A stretch of DNA of 64,000 nt, taken from positions 18,780 to 82,779 of the forward strand of contig CADBDH010000009.1 of assembly GCA_902793405.1 (NCBI GenBank). The letters run 5' to 3'. The notes under the pieces are model-generated. The model ran no database searches. It was not told the DNA's origin and worked only from the letters and a program-made list of their open reading frames with translations. This document shows positions 31,316 to 40,564 of the stretch, piece by piece; positions within the stretch are counted from its first letter, which is position 1, and every line of letters begins with the position of its first letter. The position numbers were made by a program, and so were the translations under genes. Source of the DNA: an uncultured Bacteroidales bacterium. GTDB lineage: Bacteria; Bacteroidota; Bacteroidia; Bacteroidales; Muribaculaceae.

Positions 31316-33340
31316 ATGAAGAAAATGTTATTAGCTATGGCCATAATGATGGCTGCTGTGCCTGGTGTGCAGGCACAAGTGACGCACGGCGTGAACCGTG
31401 CCGACATGGACCTGAGCGTGAAGCCGGGTGAAGATTTCTATGAGTATGCCGGTGGTGGCTGGATGAAGGCCAACCCGCTGAGCAAGCATCCCGAGTATGC
31501 CAGCTATGGCGTGTTTAACGTGCTGGCCGAGGAGAACGAGAACCGCCTGCGCGACATGTTCCTGGAACTGGGCAAGACCGATCACAAGTTCGGTACCGTT
31601 GACCAGAAAGTTGCCGACCTCTACAAGATGGCCATGGACAGTGACCGTCTGAACCGTGAGGGTGTAAAGCCCCTGCTGGCCGACCTGGCCAAGATCAAGG
31701 CTTTCAAGAAGAAAGACCTGACCAGCTTCATCGCCGATCAGCACCTGACGCTGAGCAACCCGTTCTTTGGCGTTGGTGTGGAGACCGACCTCAAGAACAG
31801 TGACATGAACGTGATGTGGCTGAGCGCCGGCACCAGCGGTCTGCCCGACAGAGACTATTACCTGAACACCGATGCCGACAGCAAGAAAATCCAGCAGGCC
31901 TATAAGGACTACCTGGTGAAGATGTTTATGCTCGCCGGTTACAGCAAGAAGGAAGCCAACCGCGCCTGCAAGACCATCTATGACATCGAGTACAAGTTTG
32001 CCCAGGCCAAGATGGACCGTGCCGAGGCCCGTGACTACAACAAGCTGTACAACATCCGCACGTTGGAGCAGCTGCAGAAGGACTATCCCGCCATCGACTG
32101 GAAGGAGTACTTCAAGCTGATGGGCACTCCCACCGTGGAATGGGTCATCCTGACCGAACCCAAGGTGATGGCCGTTGCCAACGAACTGATGACCAAGCTC
32201 AACGAGCAGCAGATGCGTGACTACATGGCCGGTCTGCTCATCAAGGGTTCGGCCAACTACCTGAGCGATGACTTCGGCGAGACCTCGTTTGACTTCTACG
32301 GCCGCATGCTGAGCGGACAGAAGGAGCGCAAGCCCCGCTGGAAACGCGCCCTGGGCTTCCCCAACTCGCTGCTGGGCGAGGCCGTTGGCGAGGTTTACGT
32401 GAACAAGTACTTTGCACACGGCAGCAAGGAGAAGATGCTCAAACTCATCGGTGAACTGCGCAAATCGCTGGCCGCCCACATCGCCGGCCTGACCTGGATG
32501 AGCGAGCAGACCAAGATCAACGCCCTGGTGAAGCTCAACGCCTTTACCGTAAAAATCGGTTACCCCGACAAGTGGCGCGACTACAGTGGCTTGCAGGTTG
32601 ACCCCAGCAAGAGCCTGTATGACAACATCAAGGCCGCCAGCCTGTATGAGACCCGCCGCAACCTGGACAAGATGGGCAAGCCCGTTGACCGTGACGAATG
32701 GGGCATGACACCGCAGACGGTGAACGCCTACTACAACCCCACGACCAACGAGATCTGCTTCCCCGCCGCCATCCTGCAACCTCCCTTCTTTGATGTGGAG
32801 GCCGATGACGCCACCAACTTTGGTGCCATCGGCGTGGTTATTGGCCACGAGATGACCCACGGCTTTGACGACCAGGGCCGCATGTTCGACCAGTATGGCA
32901 ACATGGTTGACTGGTGGACCGACGAAGACAGCGAGAAGTTCCAGGCTGCTGCCGAGAAGCTGGCTGCCCAGTTCGACGAGATCGTGGTTGTTAAGGACCA
33001 GCATGCCAACGGTCACCTGACCCTGGGCGAGAACATCGCCGACCAGGGTGGCCTGCGCATCGCCTACGACGCCTTCAAGACCACACAGCAGTTCCGCGAC
33101 GGCAAGAAGATTGACGGCTTCACCCCCGCCCAGCGCTTCTACCTGAGCTATGGCCGCATTTGGGCCGACAACATGACCGAGGAAGCCATCTTCCAGCAGA
33201 CCAAGAGCGACCCCCACAGCATCGGCCGCTACCGCGTGAACGCCACGCTGAGGAACATCGACACCTTCTTTGACGCCTTCGGCATCAAGGCCGGTGAAAA
33301 GATGTGGCTCGATCCCGCCGACCGCGCTATTATCTGGTAA
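31316..33340 (+). CDS. Exported M13-family (neprilysin-like) metallopeptidase
   Basis: A 674-residue zinc endopeptidase of family M13 with a signal peptide (ends GVQAQ, about residue 21). The zinc motif HExxH is VIGHEMTHGFDD (about residue 510), and the third ligand and catalytic partner are in ENIADQGGLRIAY. The substrate-backbone motif NAYYNP and the C-terminal signature RYRVNATLRNID are also present. Length matches PepO-type enzymes. Probably periplasmic peptide degradation. A -7 box TATTTTTG lies at 31252-31259. It ends at a bidirectional terminator shared with the convergent tatD operon. Confidence 0.94.
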   Translation: MKKMLLAMAIMMAAVPGVQAQVTHGVNRADMDLSVKPGEDFYEYAGGGWMKANPLSKHPEYASYGVFNVLAEENENRLRDMFLELGKTDHKFGTVDQKVADLYKMAMDSDRLNREGVKPLLADLAKIKAFKKKDLTSFIADQHLTLSNPFFGVGVETDLKNSDMNVMWLSAGTSGLPDRDYYLNTDADSKKIQQAYKDYLVKMFMLAGYSKKEANRACKTIYDIEYKFAQAKMDRAEARDYNKLYNIRTLEQLQKDYPAIDWKEYFKLMGTPTVEWVILTEPKVMAVANELMTKLNEQQMRDYMAGLLIKGSANYLSDDFGETSFDFYGRMLSGQKERKPRWKRALGFPNSLLGEAVGEVYVNKYFAHGSKEKMLKLIGELRKSLAAHIAGLTWMSEQTKINALVKLNAFTVKIGYPDKWRDYSGLQVDPSKSLYDNIKAASLYETRRNLDKMGKPVDRDEWGMTPQTVNAYYNPTTNEICFPAAILQPPFFDVEADDATNFGAIGVVIGHEMTHGFDDQGRMFDQYGNMVDWWTDEDSEKFQAAAEKLAAQFDEIVVVKDQHANGHLTLGENIADQGGLRIAYDAFKTTQQFRDGKKIDGFTPAQRFYLSYGRIWADNMTEEAIFQQTKSDPHSIGRYRVNATLRNIDTFFDAFGIKAGEKMWLDPADRAIIW

Positions 33341-33358
33341 TCCAACAATTACACCAAT

Positions 33359-33398
33359 AACAATAAAGAGTCCACAAACATGTGGGCTCTTTATTGTT
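33359..33398. terminator. Bidirectional terminator
   Basis: AACAATAAAGAGTCCACA (33359-33376) pairs with 33381-33398 over 18 bp (one G-U), with a 4-nt loop and A/T-rich ends. It lies between the convergent M13 peptidase and tatD genes and can serve both. Confidence 0.75.
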
Positions 33399-33416
33399 AT
33401 ACTATAGCAGTAGCGG

Positions 33417-34187
33417 TTACAGTTTCAGGCCAAACAGTGCGGCGGCATTGCGGTCGGTGGCCGTGCTGACGGCCTCGGGGGTAACGCCTAATGATTTGGC
33501 GATAAAGTCGTTGATATGGGGGATGTAGGCGCTCTCGTTGCGCTTGCCACGGTGCGGCACTGGCGTCAGATAGGGGGCATCGGTTTCCAGCAGCAGGCGG
33601 TCCAGACCGATGACGGGCAGCAACTGGGGTACGGTACTCTTCTTGAACGTGACCACTCCGTTCACGCCGAAGTAAAAATCGCCCCGACGGCGAACGCGCT
33701 CAACGTCGGCCGGCGTCTCGGCAAAGCAATGGAAGACGCCTTGCGGTACGGGACAATCCAGATGGTCGATGACGTCGAGGATGTCGTCAAGGGCCTCGCG
33801 GCAATGCATGATGAACGGAATGCCCAACTCATGGCACCAGTGCAACTGGATGTCGAGAGCATGTTTTTGCTGCTCACGCCAGGTCTTGTCCCAATACAGG
33901 TCGATGCCGATTTCGCCAACCGCCACAACGGGATAGCGGTCGAGCGAGGGGCGCATGCGCTCCAGCACGTCGAGATAATCATCGTGCACGTCCTCGGGAT
34001 GCAGGCCCAAAGCCATCGAAACGTAATCAAGGTACTGTTCATGCAATGCCGCAACGCGAGAAATACTCTCAAGGTTCTCGTTGGGCAGGATGATGTGCCT
34101 CACACCCGCCTCGCGAGCCCTGGCAACAACCTCGTCACGGTCGTCGTCAAACGCATCACAATAAATATGTGAATGACTATCAATCAT
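33417..34187 (-). CDS. TatD-family metal-dependent hydrolase
   Basis: A 256-residue TIM-barrel hydrolase of the TatD family (YcfH/TatD DNase type). Metal ligands are seen in MIDSHSHIY (HxH), the glutamate in GEIGIDLYWD, the histidines in FIMHCREA and GVFHCFAE, and the aspartate in LLETDAPYLTPVPHRGKRNE. Members have 3'-5' DNase or related activity and may act in DNA repair or peptide release. It is the last gene of a minus-strand operon and begins 2 bp after the polyprenyl synthase stop codon. Confidence 0.92.
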   Translation of the reverse strand: MIDSHSHIYCDAFDDDRDEVVARAREAGVRHIILPNENLESISRVAALHEQYLDYVSMALGLHPEDVHDDYLDVLERMRPSLDRYPVVAVGEIGIDLYWDKTWREQQKHALDIQLHWCHELGIPFIMHCREALDDILDVIDHLDCPVPQGVFHCFAETPADVERVRRRGDFYFGVNGVVTFKKSTVPQLLPVIGLDRLLLETDAPYLTPVPHRGKRNESAYIPHINDFIAKSLGVTPEAVSTATDRNAAALFGLKL

Positions 34188-34189
34188 AG

Positions 34190-35155
34190 TTAGAACTGGC
34201 GTCCTGCGAGCCTGTTAGCGAGCTGGACAAAGGCCTGTTTGTCTTCGTCGGACATGTTCACTTGGTTGAAGGCAGCGATGGCCAGGTCGTTGTAATGAGC
34301 AATGGCCTCCTCAATCATCTCGCGAACGCCCAGGCGCTCATACAGGGCAGTCACGCCGGCCACCTTGTTGTCGCGGGAGGCATAGGGGTCGTTGAGCCAG
34401 TGGCGCAGTTCGTCGGCATCGTCACCCTGGGCAAGCCGTATGGCATTGATGAGCAGATAGGTCTTCTTGTTGTTCATGATGTCGCCGCCAATTTCCTTGC
34501 CGAAGGTCTCAGGATTGCCCCACACGTCGAGCATGTCGTCCCTGAGCTGGAAGGCCAAGCCCATGTTCACACCGGCCTCGTAGAGTTTGTCGGCATCTTC
34601 GGTGCTGGCACCGGCAATGAGCGCTCCCATCTTGAGGGCACAGCCCAGCAGTACCGATGTCTTGAGGCGTATCATGTTGATATACTCATCAACCGACACA
34701 TCGATGCGGTGCTCATAGTCCATGTCCCACTGCTGGCCCTCGTAAATCTCGATGGCTGTTTTGTTGAACAGGTCCATCACCTGCCAGTTGGCGGTGCGGG
34801 CAATATACTGTGTGGCGATGGTCAACATCGTGTCACCGCTCAAGATGGCGGTGTTGTCGTTCCACTGGAAGTGCACGGTGGGCTTGCCACGGCGCACGTC
34901 GGCATTGTCCATCACATCGTCATGCAAGAGGGTGAAGTTGTGAAACAACTCCAGGCCCAATGCAGCATCGAGGGCGCGCTCCATGTTGCCGCCCATGGCT
35001 TCACAGGCCATGAGTGCGAGCACGGGGCGAACGCGCTTGCCGCCCAGCGCCATGTGATAGGCAATGGGTTCATAAAGCTGACGGGGTTCCTTGGGATAAG
35101 GAATGGAGGCGATTGCCTCGTTGACGGAATCGAGATATTCTTTGAAAGTTTTCAT
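34190..35155 (-). CDS. Polyprenyl diphosphate synthase (farnesyl/geranylgeranyl type)
   Basis: A 321-residue trans-isoprenyl diphosphate synthase. It joins isopentenyl diphosphate to allylic diphosphates for quinone side chains and undecaprenyl precursors. The two Asp-rich motifs are LLHDDVMDNADVRRG (about residue 80) and FQLRDDMLDVWG (about 205); the GGKRVRP motif lies near residue 42. Residues just before the first DDxxD suggest a short-chain product, but this is not certain. The ATG at 35155 gives the usual start MKTFKEYLD; the frame runs open upstream through the neighbouring gene. Operon: two lipoproteins, this gene, tatD. Confidence 0.92.
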   Translation of the reverse strand: MKTFKEYLDSVNEAIASIPYPKEPRQLYEPIAYHMALGGKRVRPVLALMACEAMGGNMERALDAALGLELFHNFTLLHDDVMDNADVRRGKPTVHFQWNDNTAILSGDTMLTIATQYIARTANWQVMDLFNKTAIEIYEGQQWDMDYEHRIDVSVDEYINMIRLKTSVLLGCALKMGALIAGASTEDADKLYEAGVNMGLAFQLRDDMLDVWGNPETFGKEIGGDIMNNKKTYLLINAIRLAQGDDADELRHWLNDPYASRDNKVAGVTALYERLGVREMIEEAIAHYNDLAIAAFNQVNMSDEDKQAFVQLANRLAGRQF

Positions 35156-35183
35156 TATATTATCTGTTTGGATTGGCGGTTTT

Positions 35184-35843
35184 TCAGTTTTTGGGTTTGA
35201 GTGCGGCGTTGTAGGCCGTCTCAAAGGTATTGAAGTCACCGGGAGAATACATGCTGCGGAGCCAGTCGATGCGTTCGTTGATTTCGGCCATGTCGGCTCC
35301 AGGTTGATTGGCATCGTTGGCCAAAGCGGCACCCAGGGCTCCGGGTCTTGAAGCCTGGACATAGACACACATCTGCTCATAGATTGAGAAGCCGTCGACT
35401 ATCGCCTGCATCGTGCTGTCAAAGACCTCCACGTGCCTGTCATAGCCCACCGTGTAGCAAAGCCAATGGATGAGGGACAGGTAATCGGCAGCCGAGTCGG
35501 TGTCAAATTCGCGTTTCATCAGCAAATCCACCATGGGCGGCACCTTGAGTTGGGCCAGTTCCCGGGGCGACAATACAATCACATGGGCCGCCTGAAGCAG
35601 CGAGTCGCGACCGTCGGCCAACAAGGGAGCGGCAAAGGCCCGATTGGCCGCCTTGACCTCCCAGGGCCAGCGCAGGCTGTCGTCACGCAGGGCATTGAAA
35701 TGCCGCACCGCCTGATGCATCGCCGCCGTGTCGCCCCAAGCCGCCAGGAACTCCCTCGCAGCGGCCTCGCCTCGACGGCTGGCATCACCGCACGCGGTCA
35801 ACAGCAGCATCAGTCCGATGAATAAGAGTGGCAAACGTTTCAT
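35184..35843 (-). CDS. Hypothetical lipoprotein (219 residues)
   Basis: A predicted lipoprotein with the lipobox LTAC (cysteine at about residue 18), then a helical, Ala-rich soluble domain. Function unknown. Its start overlaps the stop of the upstream lipoprotein gene by 4 bp (ATGA), a sign of translational coupling, and the polyprenyl synthase gene follows after 28 bp. Confidence 0.75.
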   Translation of the reverse strand: MKRLPLLFIGLMLLLTACGDASRRGEAAAREFLAAWGDTAAMHQAVRHFNALRDDSLRWPWEVKAANRAFAAPLLADGRDSLLQAAHVIVLSPRELAQLKVPPMVDLLMKREFDTDSAADYLSLIHWLCYTVGYDRHVEVFDSTMQAIVDGFSIYEQMCVYVQASRPGALGAALANDANQPGADMAEINERIDWLRSMYSPGDFNTFETAYNAALKPKN

Positions 35844-36151
35844 TTCTTCTTGTCTTCCGGGAATATGGAGTTATACAATGGGCGGTCCTTCTCCTTGAGA
35901 TAGGAGCGGAAGGCCTCGTCAAACGCACGCACTGCCGCCGAATCACGCTTCAAGGCATACACGCTCTGCTTGGCTTTGGCGTCCATCACGGCACGTTCCA
36001 TCGACATGGTGTCGGTGTGGTCCACGGCCACCAGGGCAGCCGCAGCCCTCATGCCGCTGTCGCGCGCCTCGGCATCCAGCGGGGATTTTTTCTCGGCACA
36101 TCCGGCCAACAGCAGTGCCAGTACCGCCACAATATGTATCAGGCATTTCAT
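35840..36151 (-). CDS. Small hypothetical lipoprotein (103 residues)
   Basis: A short predicted lipoprotein with lipobox LAGC (cysteine at about 18) and a charged helical domain. It shares general composition with the larger lipoprotein downstream, with which it overlaps by 4 bp. It is the first gene of the operon. On the minus strand a -7-like box TAAGTTTG (36178-36171) lies 20 bp before its start. Confidence 0.72.
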   Translation of the reverse strand: MKCLIHIVAVLALLLAGCAEKKSPLDAEARDSGMRAAAALVAVDHTDTMSMERAVMDAKAKQSVYALKRDSAAVRAFDEAFRSYLKEKDRPLYNSIFPEDKKK

Positions 36152-36231
36152 GTCACACTCAATTTTTCGGCAAACTTACAAAAAAACTCGAAATCAAGTC
36201 ACTGTTGCAACCAAGAAATTCCATTTAGCCG

Positions 36232-36798
36232 CTATCGGGCCGATGTGGGATGCTCGGCGAAATAGCGCCACAGGGGTGCCGCCATCAAGGCCTGCAACTG
36301 GCGGTTCTCGCGTAGCATGGCCTCGACCTCGTCGCGCGAGAGCAATAGCACGGCGATGTCCTCGCTGGCATCCAGCTGCTGGTCCGACACGCGCTCTACC
36401 CCCTCGGCCAGGAAACAGTGGGTGATATTATCGCAGATGCTGGGATTCTGTCCCACGGTCATGATTTCGCGCCACTGACCGCCGCCATAGCCCGTCTCCT
36501 CGAGCAGTTCGCGACGGGCGGCCTCGATGGGCTCCTCGCCCTGCTCGACCACACCAGCGCACAGTTCATCGAGCACCACGTCCATGGCGTGACGGTACTG
36601 GCGCACCATGACAAACTCGCCCTCGCGGGTGATGGTGATGACATTAACCCACTCGGGATACTCCAGCACATAGTGCTCGGGATTGATGCGGCCGTCGGGC
36701 AGCTGCACCTTGTCCACGCGTGCCGTGAGCCACGGCCGCTGAATGATGTAGCGGCTCTCGAGCGTTGTCCATTTCTTGATTTCCTTGGCCATATTCAT
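36232..36798 (-). CDS. Nudix hydrolase, ADP-ribose pyrophosphatase-like
   Basis: A 188-residue Nudix enzyme. The Nudix box is complete: GVVEQGEEPIEAARRELLEE followed by TGY, with the exact spacing G-x5-E-x7-REL-x-EE-x-G. The preceding EYPEWVNVITITREGEFVMVRQYRH segment and overall plan resemble ADP-ribose and related sugar-nucleotide pyrophosphatases. Substrate is inferred only. Start may be 36798 or 36792. Encoded opposite to the upxY cassette. Confidence 0.88.
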   Translation of the reverse strand: MNMAKEIKKWTTLESRYIIQRPWLTARVDKVQLPDGRINPEHYVLEYPEWVNVITITREGEFVMVRQYRHAMDVVLDELCAGVVEQGEEPIEAARRELLEETGYGGGQWREIMTVGQNPSICDNITHCFLAEGVERVSDQQLDASEDIAVLLLSRDEVEAMLRENRQLQALMAAPLWRYFAEHPTSAR

Positions 36799-36946
36799 TT
36801 AACAGGTTAAAGGTCGGTGAATCGTTGACATCACGTTTCACCAACTGCTAGACTATATTTATATAACGTGGAAAACAGGTAAATGGTACAGTTTTGCGAA
36901 AATTTCTGTTCCGCTCGACTTCGCCTTGAGTTCGGCGGTGCCTCGA

Positions 36947-36982
36947 GAGTGCCAAACAAAATGAGGTTTTTGTTTGGCACTC
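36947..36982. promoter_or_regulatory. Perfect 15-bp inverted repeat over the upxY -33 element
   Basis: GAGTGCCAAACAAAA (36947-36961) and TTTTGTTTGGCACTC (36968-36982) form a perfect palindrome with a 6-bp centre. The second arm contains both TTTG words that can act as the -33 element of upxY. There is no T run after it, so it looks more like an operator than a terminator. Confidence 0.65.
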
Positions 36983-37004
36983 CGCTCGGCTTGCAGTACC
37001 TTTG
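36973..37004 (+). promoter_or_regulatory. Promoter of the upxY-gmd-fcl operon
   Basis: TTTG (36973-36976), 20 bp and TACCTTTG (36997-37004) match the consensus. The expected start of transcription is around 37010-37012, at the GTG start codon of upxY. Confidence 0.75.
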
Positions 37005-37009
37005 CACAC

Positions 37010-37594
37010 GTGGAAGTAAGGACAGTCATCAAAAAAGGACGGGAGAAGGAGGTATGGTTTGCCATTCGCGTGACCTACCACCGCGAGCTCAAGGTCAAGG
37101 AAGACCTGGAGTCGCGCGGCATCACCTGTTTTGTGCCCATGCAGTACCGGCGAGAGGAGCGCAACGGCGTGATGCTCAAGCGGCTCGTGCCCAGTGTGCA
37201 CAACCTTATCTTCGTCTATATCAAGCCCAGCGACATGGCCGAGTACAAGAAGACCAGCGACATGCCCATCCGCTACATCATGAACCGCGAGACCCACAAG
37301 CCCATCACGGTACCCACCCGCGAGATGGAGAACTTTATCAAGGTAGCGGGCACATTTGAGGAGAAACTCATCTACCTCAATCCCGACTTGGGCGACTTTG
37401 CCAAGGGCGAACGCGTGCGCATCATCGGCGGCATGTTTGCTGGAGCTGAGGGCGTGTTTGTCCGTGTGAAGGGCGACCGCCGCGTGGTCGTCAACGTCGA
37501 GGGCCTGGTCGCCGTGGCCACCACCTTTGTCCACCCGTCGATGATCGAGAAAATCACCGACCCCGAACCGAATCAACTAGACAACGCATTATAA
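37010..37594 (+). CDS. UpxY-family transcription antiterminator (NusG-like)
   Basis: A 194-residue NusG-like protein of the UpxY family, which in Bacteroidales lets RNA polymerase transcribe long surface-polysaccharide operons. The NGN domain covers about residues 13-120 ([33 protein letters not shown]), and the KOW motif ([23 protein letters not shown]) about 138-160. No in-frame ATG is available before the conserved VWFAIRVTY; the GTG at 37010 is the best start, 5 bp after the -7 box, so translation may be leaderless. gmd follows after 5 bp. Confidence 0.88.
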   Translation: MEVRTVIKKGREKEVWFAIRVTYHRELKVKEDLESRGITCFVPMQYRREERNGVMLKRLVPSVHNLIFVYIKPSDMAEYKKTSDMPIRYIMNRETHKPITVPTREMENFIKVAGTFEEKLIYLNPDLGDFAKGERVRIIGGMFAGAEGVFVRVKGDRRVVVNVEGLVAVATTFVHPSMIEKITDPEPNQLDNAL

Positions 37595-37599
37595 TAACA

Positions 37600-38682
37600 A
37601 TGAACGAGAACAACCAGAAAGTCGCCCTTATCACGGGCATTACGGGCCAGGACGGTTCCTATCTGGCAGAATTCCTGCTGGACAAGGGCTACGAGGTGCA
37701 TGGCATCCTGCGCCGCAGCAGCAGTTTCAATACTGGCCGCATCGAGCACCTGTACCTTGACGAGTGGGTGCGCGACATGAAGCAGCGCCGCCTCATCAAC
37801 CTGCACTATGGCGACATGACCGACAGCAGCTCGCTCATCCGCATCATTGAGAAAATCAAGCCCGACGAGATTTACAACCTGGCGGCACAAAGCCATGTGA
37901 AGGTATCGTTCGACGTGCCCGAATATACCGCCGAGACCGATGCCGTGGGCACCCTGCGCCTCATCGAGGCGGTGCGCATTGCTGGCCGCGAGAAGTTGAC
38001 GCGCATCTACCAGGCCAGCACCAGTGAGCTTTATGGCAAGGTGCAGGAGGTGCCGCAGCGCGAGACTACGCCCTTCTATCCCCGCAGCCCATACGGTTGC
38101 GCCAAGCTGTACTCGTTCTGGATCATGAAGAACTACCGCGAGAGCTACGGCATGTTCTGCGCCAACGGCATCCTGTTCAACCATGAGAGCGAGCGCCGAG
38201 GCGAAACCTTCGTGACGCGCAAAATCACATTTGCCGCCGCCCGCATCGCCCACGGCCTGCAGGACAAGCTCTATCTGGGCAACCTGAATGCCCTGCGCGA
38301 CTGGGGCTATGCCCGCGACTATGTGGAGTGCATGTGGCTCATCCTGCAGCAGCCCGGGCCCGACGACTTCGTCATTGCCACGGGCGAGTGCCACTCGGTG
38401 AGGGAGTTCTGCACCCTGGCCTTCCACCATGCCGGCATCGAGCTGCAATGGCAGGGAGAGGGCATTAACGAGAAAGGCATCGACAAGGCGACCGGCAAAG
38501 TGATTGTCGAGGTGGATCCCAAGTACTTCCGCCCCGCCGAGGTGGACCAGCTGCTGGGCGACCCCACCAAGGCGAAACAACAACTCGGCTGGAACCCGCA
38601 GAAGACCTCGTTCGAGGACCTGGTGCGCATCATGGTCGAACATGACATGCAGCACATCAAAAAAATCTATCACCTGAAATGA
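37600..38682 (+). CDS. gmd: GDP-mannose 4,6-dehydratase
   Basis: This 360-residue short-chain dehydrogenase converts GDP-mannose to GDP-4-keto-6-deoxymannose, the first step of GDP-L-fucose synthesis. The NADP-binding [10 protein letters not shown] lies near the N-terminus, followed by [15 protein letters not shown] and [12 protein letters not shown]. The catalytic YxxxK is in [10 protein letters not shown], and the C-terminus has [20 protein letters not shown]. Full length. It overlaps fcl by 4 bp, so the two pathway enzymes are coupled. Confidence 0.97.
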   Translation: MNENNQKVALITGITGQDGSYLAEFLLDKGYEVHGILRRSSSFNTGRIEHLYLDEWVRDMKQRRLINLHYGDMTDSSSLIRIIEKIKPDEIYNLAAQSHVKVSFDVPEYTAETDAVGTLRLIEAVRIAGREKLTRIYQASTSELYGKVQEVPQRETTPFYPRSPYGCAKLYSFWIMKNYRESYGMFCANGILFNHESERRGETFVTRKITFAAARIAHGLQDKLYLGNLNALRDWGYARDYVECMWLILQQPGPDDFVIATGECHSVREFCTLAFHHAGIELQWQGEGINEKGIDKATGKVIVEVDPKYFRPAEVDQLLGDPTKAKQQLGWNPQKTSFEDLVRIMVEHDMQHIKKIYHLK

Positions 38683-39749
38683 ATAAAGACGCAAAGATAT
38701 ACGTAGCGGGACACCGCGGACTCGTGGGCAGCGCTATCTGGAACAGCCTGCAACGCAAGGGTTATACCAACCTCATCGGCCGCACCCACCAGGAACTGGA
38801 CCTGATGGATGCAGTGGCAGTCAGGCAGTTCTTTGACGAAGAACAGCCCGAATACGTCGTGCTTGCCGCAGCCCATGTGGGCGGCATCATGGCGAACCTG
38901 AAATACCGCGCCGACTTCATTTACCAGAACCTCGCCATTCAGCAGAACGTCATCGGCGAGAGCTGGCGTCACGGCGTGAAAAAGCTGCTTTTCCTGGGCA
39001 GCACCTGCATCTACCCGCGTGAGGCGCCCCAGCCCATCGGCGAACAGACCCTGCTGACGTCACCGCTGGAGTACACTAACGAGCCCTATGCCATCGCCAA
39101 AATTGCCGGATTGAAGATGTGCGAGTCGTTCAACCTGCAGTACGGCACCAACTTCATCGCCGTCATGCCCACCAACCTGTACGGCCCACGCGACAACTTC
39201 GACCTGGAGACGAGCCACGTCATGCCCGCCATGATCAGGAAGATGCATCTGGCCAAGATGCTCAACGAGGACAACTTCGACGGCATCCGCGCCGACCTGG
39301 ACCGCCGACCCGTCGAACACGTCGACGGCAAAGCCACCGAGGAGCAGATTGTCACCACGCTCGAGAAATATGGCATCCTCAAGGATCGACTGCGCCTGTG
39401 GGGCACTGGTGCGCCGATAAGAGAGTTCCTGTGGAGCGAGGATATGGCTGACGCCAGTGTATATTGCCTGGAGCACATCGACTTTGACGACGTGCGCGGC
39501 ACGAGCGACGAGGTGCGCAACTGCCACATCAACATCGGCAGCGGCAAGGAAGTCACCATCAGGGAACTCGCCGAACTCGTCAAGGCCACCGTAGACTACC
39601 GCGGCGCCATCGAATGGGATGCCACCAAACCCGACGGCACCCTGCGCAAACTCACCGACGTGAGCCGCCTGCACTCCCTAGGTTGGCACCACACCATGGA
39701 ACTCGACGACGGCGTCCCCGCCCTCTACCGCTGGTACCTGACGAATTGA
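38679..39749 (+). CDS. fcl: GDP-L-fucose synthase
   Basis: This 356-residue enzyme epimerises and reduces GDP-4-keto-6-deoxymannose to GDP-L-fucose. The N-terminal GHRGLVGSA binds NADP, and the catalytic Tyr and Lys are in [26 protein letters not shown] and [11 protein letters not shown] are family motifs. It completes the pathway begun by gmd. No glycosyltransferase or flippase follows; a terminator comes directly after. Confidence 0.96.
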   Translation: MNKDAKIYVAGHRGLVGSAIWNSLQRKGYTNLIGRTHQELDLMDAVAVRQFFDEEQPEYVVLAAAHVGGIMANLKYRADFIYQNLAIQQNVIGESWRHGVKKLLFLGSTCIYPREAPQPIGEQTLLTSPLEYTNEPYAIAKIAGLKMCESFNLQYGTNFIAVMPTNLYGPRDNFDLETSHVMPAMIRKMHLAKMLNEDNFDGIRADLDRRPVEHVDGKATEEQIVTTLEKYGILKDRLRLWGTGAPIREFLWSEDMADASVYCLEHIDFDDVRGTSDEVRNCHINIGSGKEVTIRELAELVKATVDYRGAIEWDATKPDGTLRKLTDVSRLHSLGWHHTMELDDGVPALYRWYLTN

Positions 39750-39767
39750 ACATGATCATTATCTTCA

Positions 39768-39808
39768 ACAAATCCACCGCCCAGAATTTGAGCGGTGGAT
39801 TTGTTTTT
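39768..39808 (+). terminator. Terminator of the upxY-gmd-fcl operon
   Basis: ACAAATCCACCGC (39768-39780) pairs perfectly with GCGGTGGATTTGT (39792-39804) and is followed by five T. It ends the cassette 19 bp after the fcl stop. Confidence 0.88.
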
Positions 39809-39933
39809 CTCTATACCATTGAATACATTAACACACAATATGGCATTACTGCAATCACGGTTTATAAGAAAGAGGTTGCATTTAGTATTCTACTATATCT
39901 ACCTTAATAGACAGACAAAAGAAGTAGAAAAAC

Positions 39934-39964
39934 TTTGACACCAGCCAAAAACACCTTACCTTTG
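39934..39964 (+). promoter_or_regulatory. Promoter of the small membrane protein gene at 39992
   Basis: TTTG (39934-39937), 19 bp and TACCTTTG (39957-39964) are a perfect match to the consensus and fix the start at the ATG at 39992 rather than an upstream TTG. Confidence 0.78.
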
Positions 39965-39991
39965 CAAATAAAACCAAATAGTATTTGCTTT

Positions 39992-40420
39992 ATGAACAAC
40001 AAATCATGCTTAGGCACTATCGCCATGTGCGCGACCATCATATCATGCATTATTGCTCTTTTATTGTATTTTCATATACAACCACCATTTTTATTTCAGA
40101 ATGATGAGGACATTGCAAGAGAAGTTAATATGAATTTATTGGGTGGTATTGGTGAGGCTCAATGTAAAGAGTTTATAATGGACGGATCAACTGGGCACTA
40201 CACTTTTAAAGGGGCCGACAATGTGCAACGAACTCTAAAACTAAATCACTACAATAAAAAAACGGGTAAATGTATAATTGAAGCATATCTGCGAGATAAA
40301 TATATCGGGAGATTTGATGGATTATACGAGAATAGTTCAAGTCCTCACAAGATTTATAAAGGCAAATTCATTAGTGTGAAACCTGGAGTTTCATTAGACT
40401 TTTATCTATATGAAAATTAG
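39992..40420 (+). CDS. Hypothetical protein with one membrane anchor
   Basis: A 142-residue protein of unknown function. One N-terminal hydrophobic segment (about residues 6-28) is followed by a hydrophilic extracytoplasmic domain with several Lys, Asp and Tyr residues. Base composition is distinctly A+T-richer than the genes to the left, marking the start of the accessory region. It has its own promoter and a strong terminator, so it is a single transcription unit. Confidence 0.68.
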   Translation: MNNKSCLGTIAMCATIISCIIALLLYFHIQPPFLFQNDEDIAREVNMNLLGGIGEAQCKEFIMDGSTGHYTFKGADNVQRTLKLNHYNKKTGKCIIEAYLRDKYIGRFDGLYENSSSPHKIYKGKFISVKPGVSLDFYLYEN

Positions 40421-40440
40421 TTGCCAAGTATTGTATAAAC

Positions 40441-40484
40441 AAATTAATGCCTTTGATTCTGTTCTGAATCAAAGGCATTAATTT
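40441..40484. terminator. Strong hairpin terminator
   Basis: AAATTAATGCCTTTGATTC (40441-40459) pairs perfectly over 19 bp with 40466-40484, with a 6-nt loop and A/T-rich ends. It follows the gene at 39992-40420 and can act in both directions. Confidence 0.75.
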
Positions 40485-40564
40485 ACTGTAATCTTTTGCA
40501 AATCAGTTAGTACGTCATTAACTCACCAAACTCGAGTTACAGATTTCCCTCATAATGCTGATAA

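Noticed and set aside
31331-33217. Open frame of 628 codons on the minus strand opposite the M13 peptidase
   Set aside because: Antisense shadow; composition is biased to Val, Leu, Gly and His, and the real gene on the plus strand has all M13 motifs.
36883-37359. 158-codon frame preceded by an AGGAGG-like stretch near 37050 within upxY
   Set aside because: The purine-rich stretch is inside the upxY coding sequence and the frame has no conserved features; the NusG-like frame is clearly the real one.
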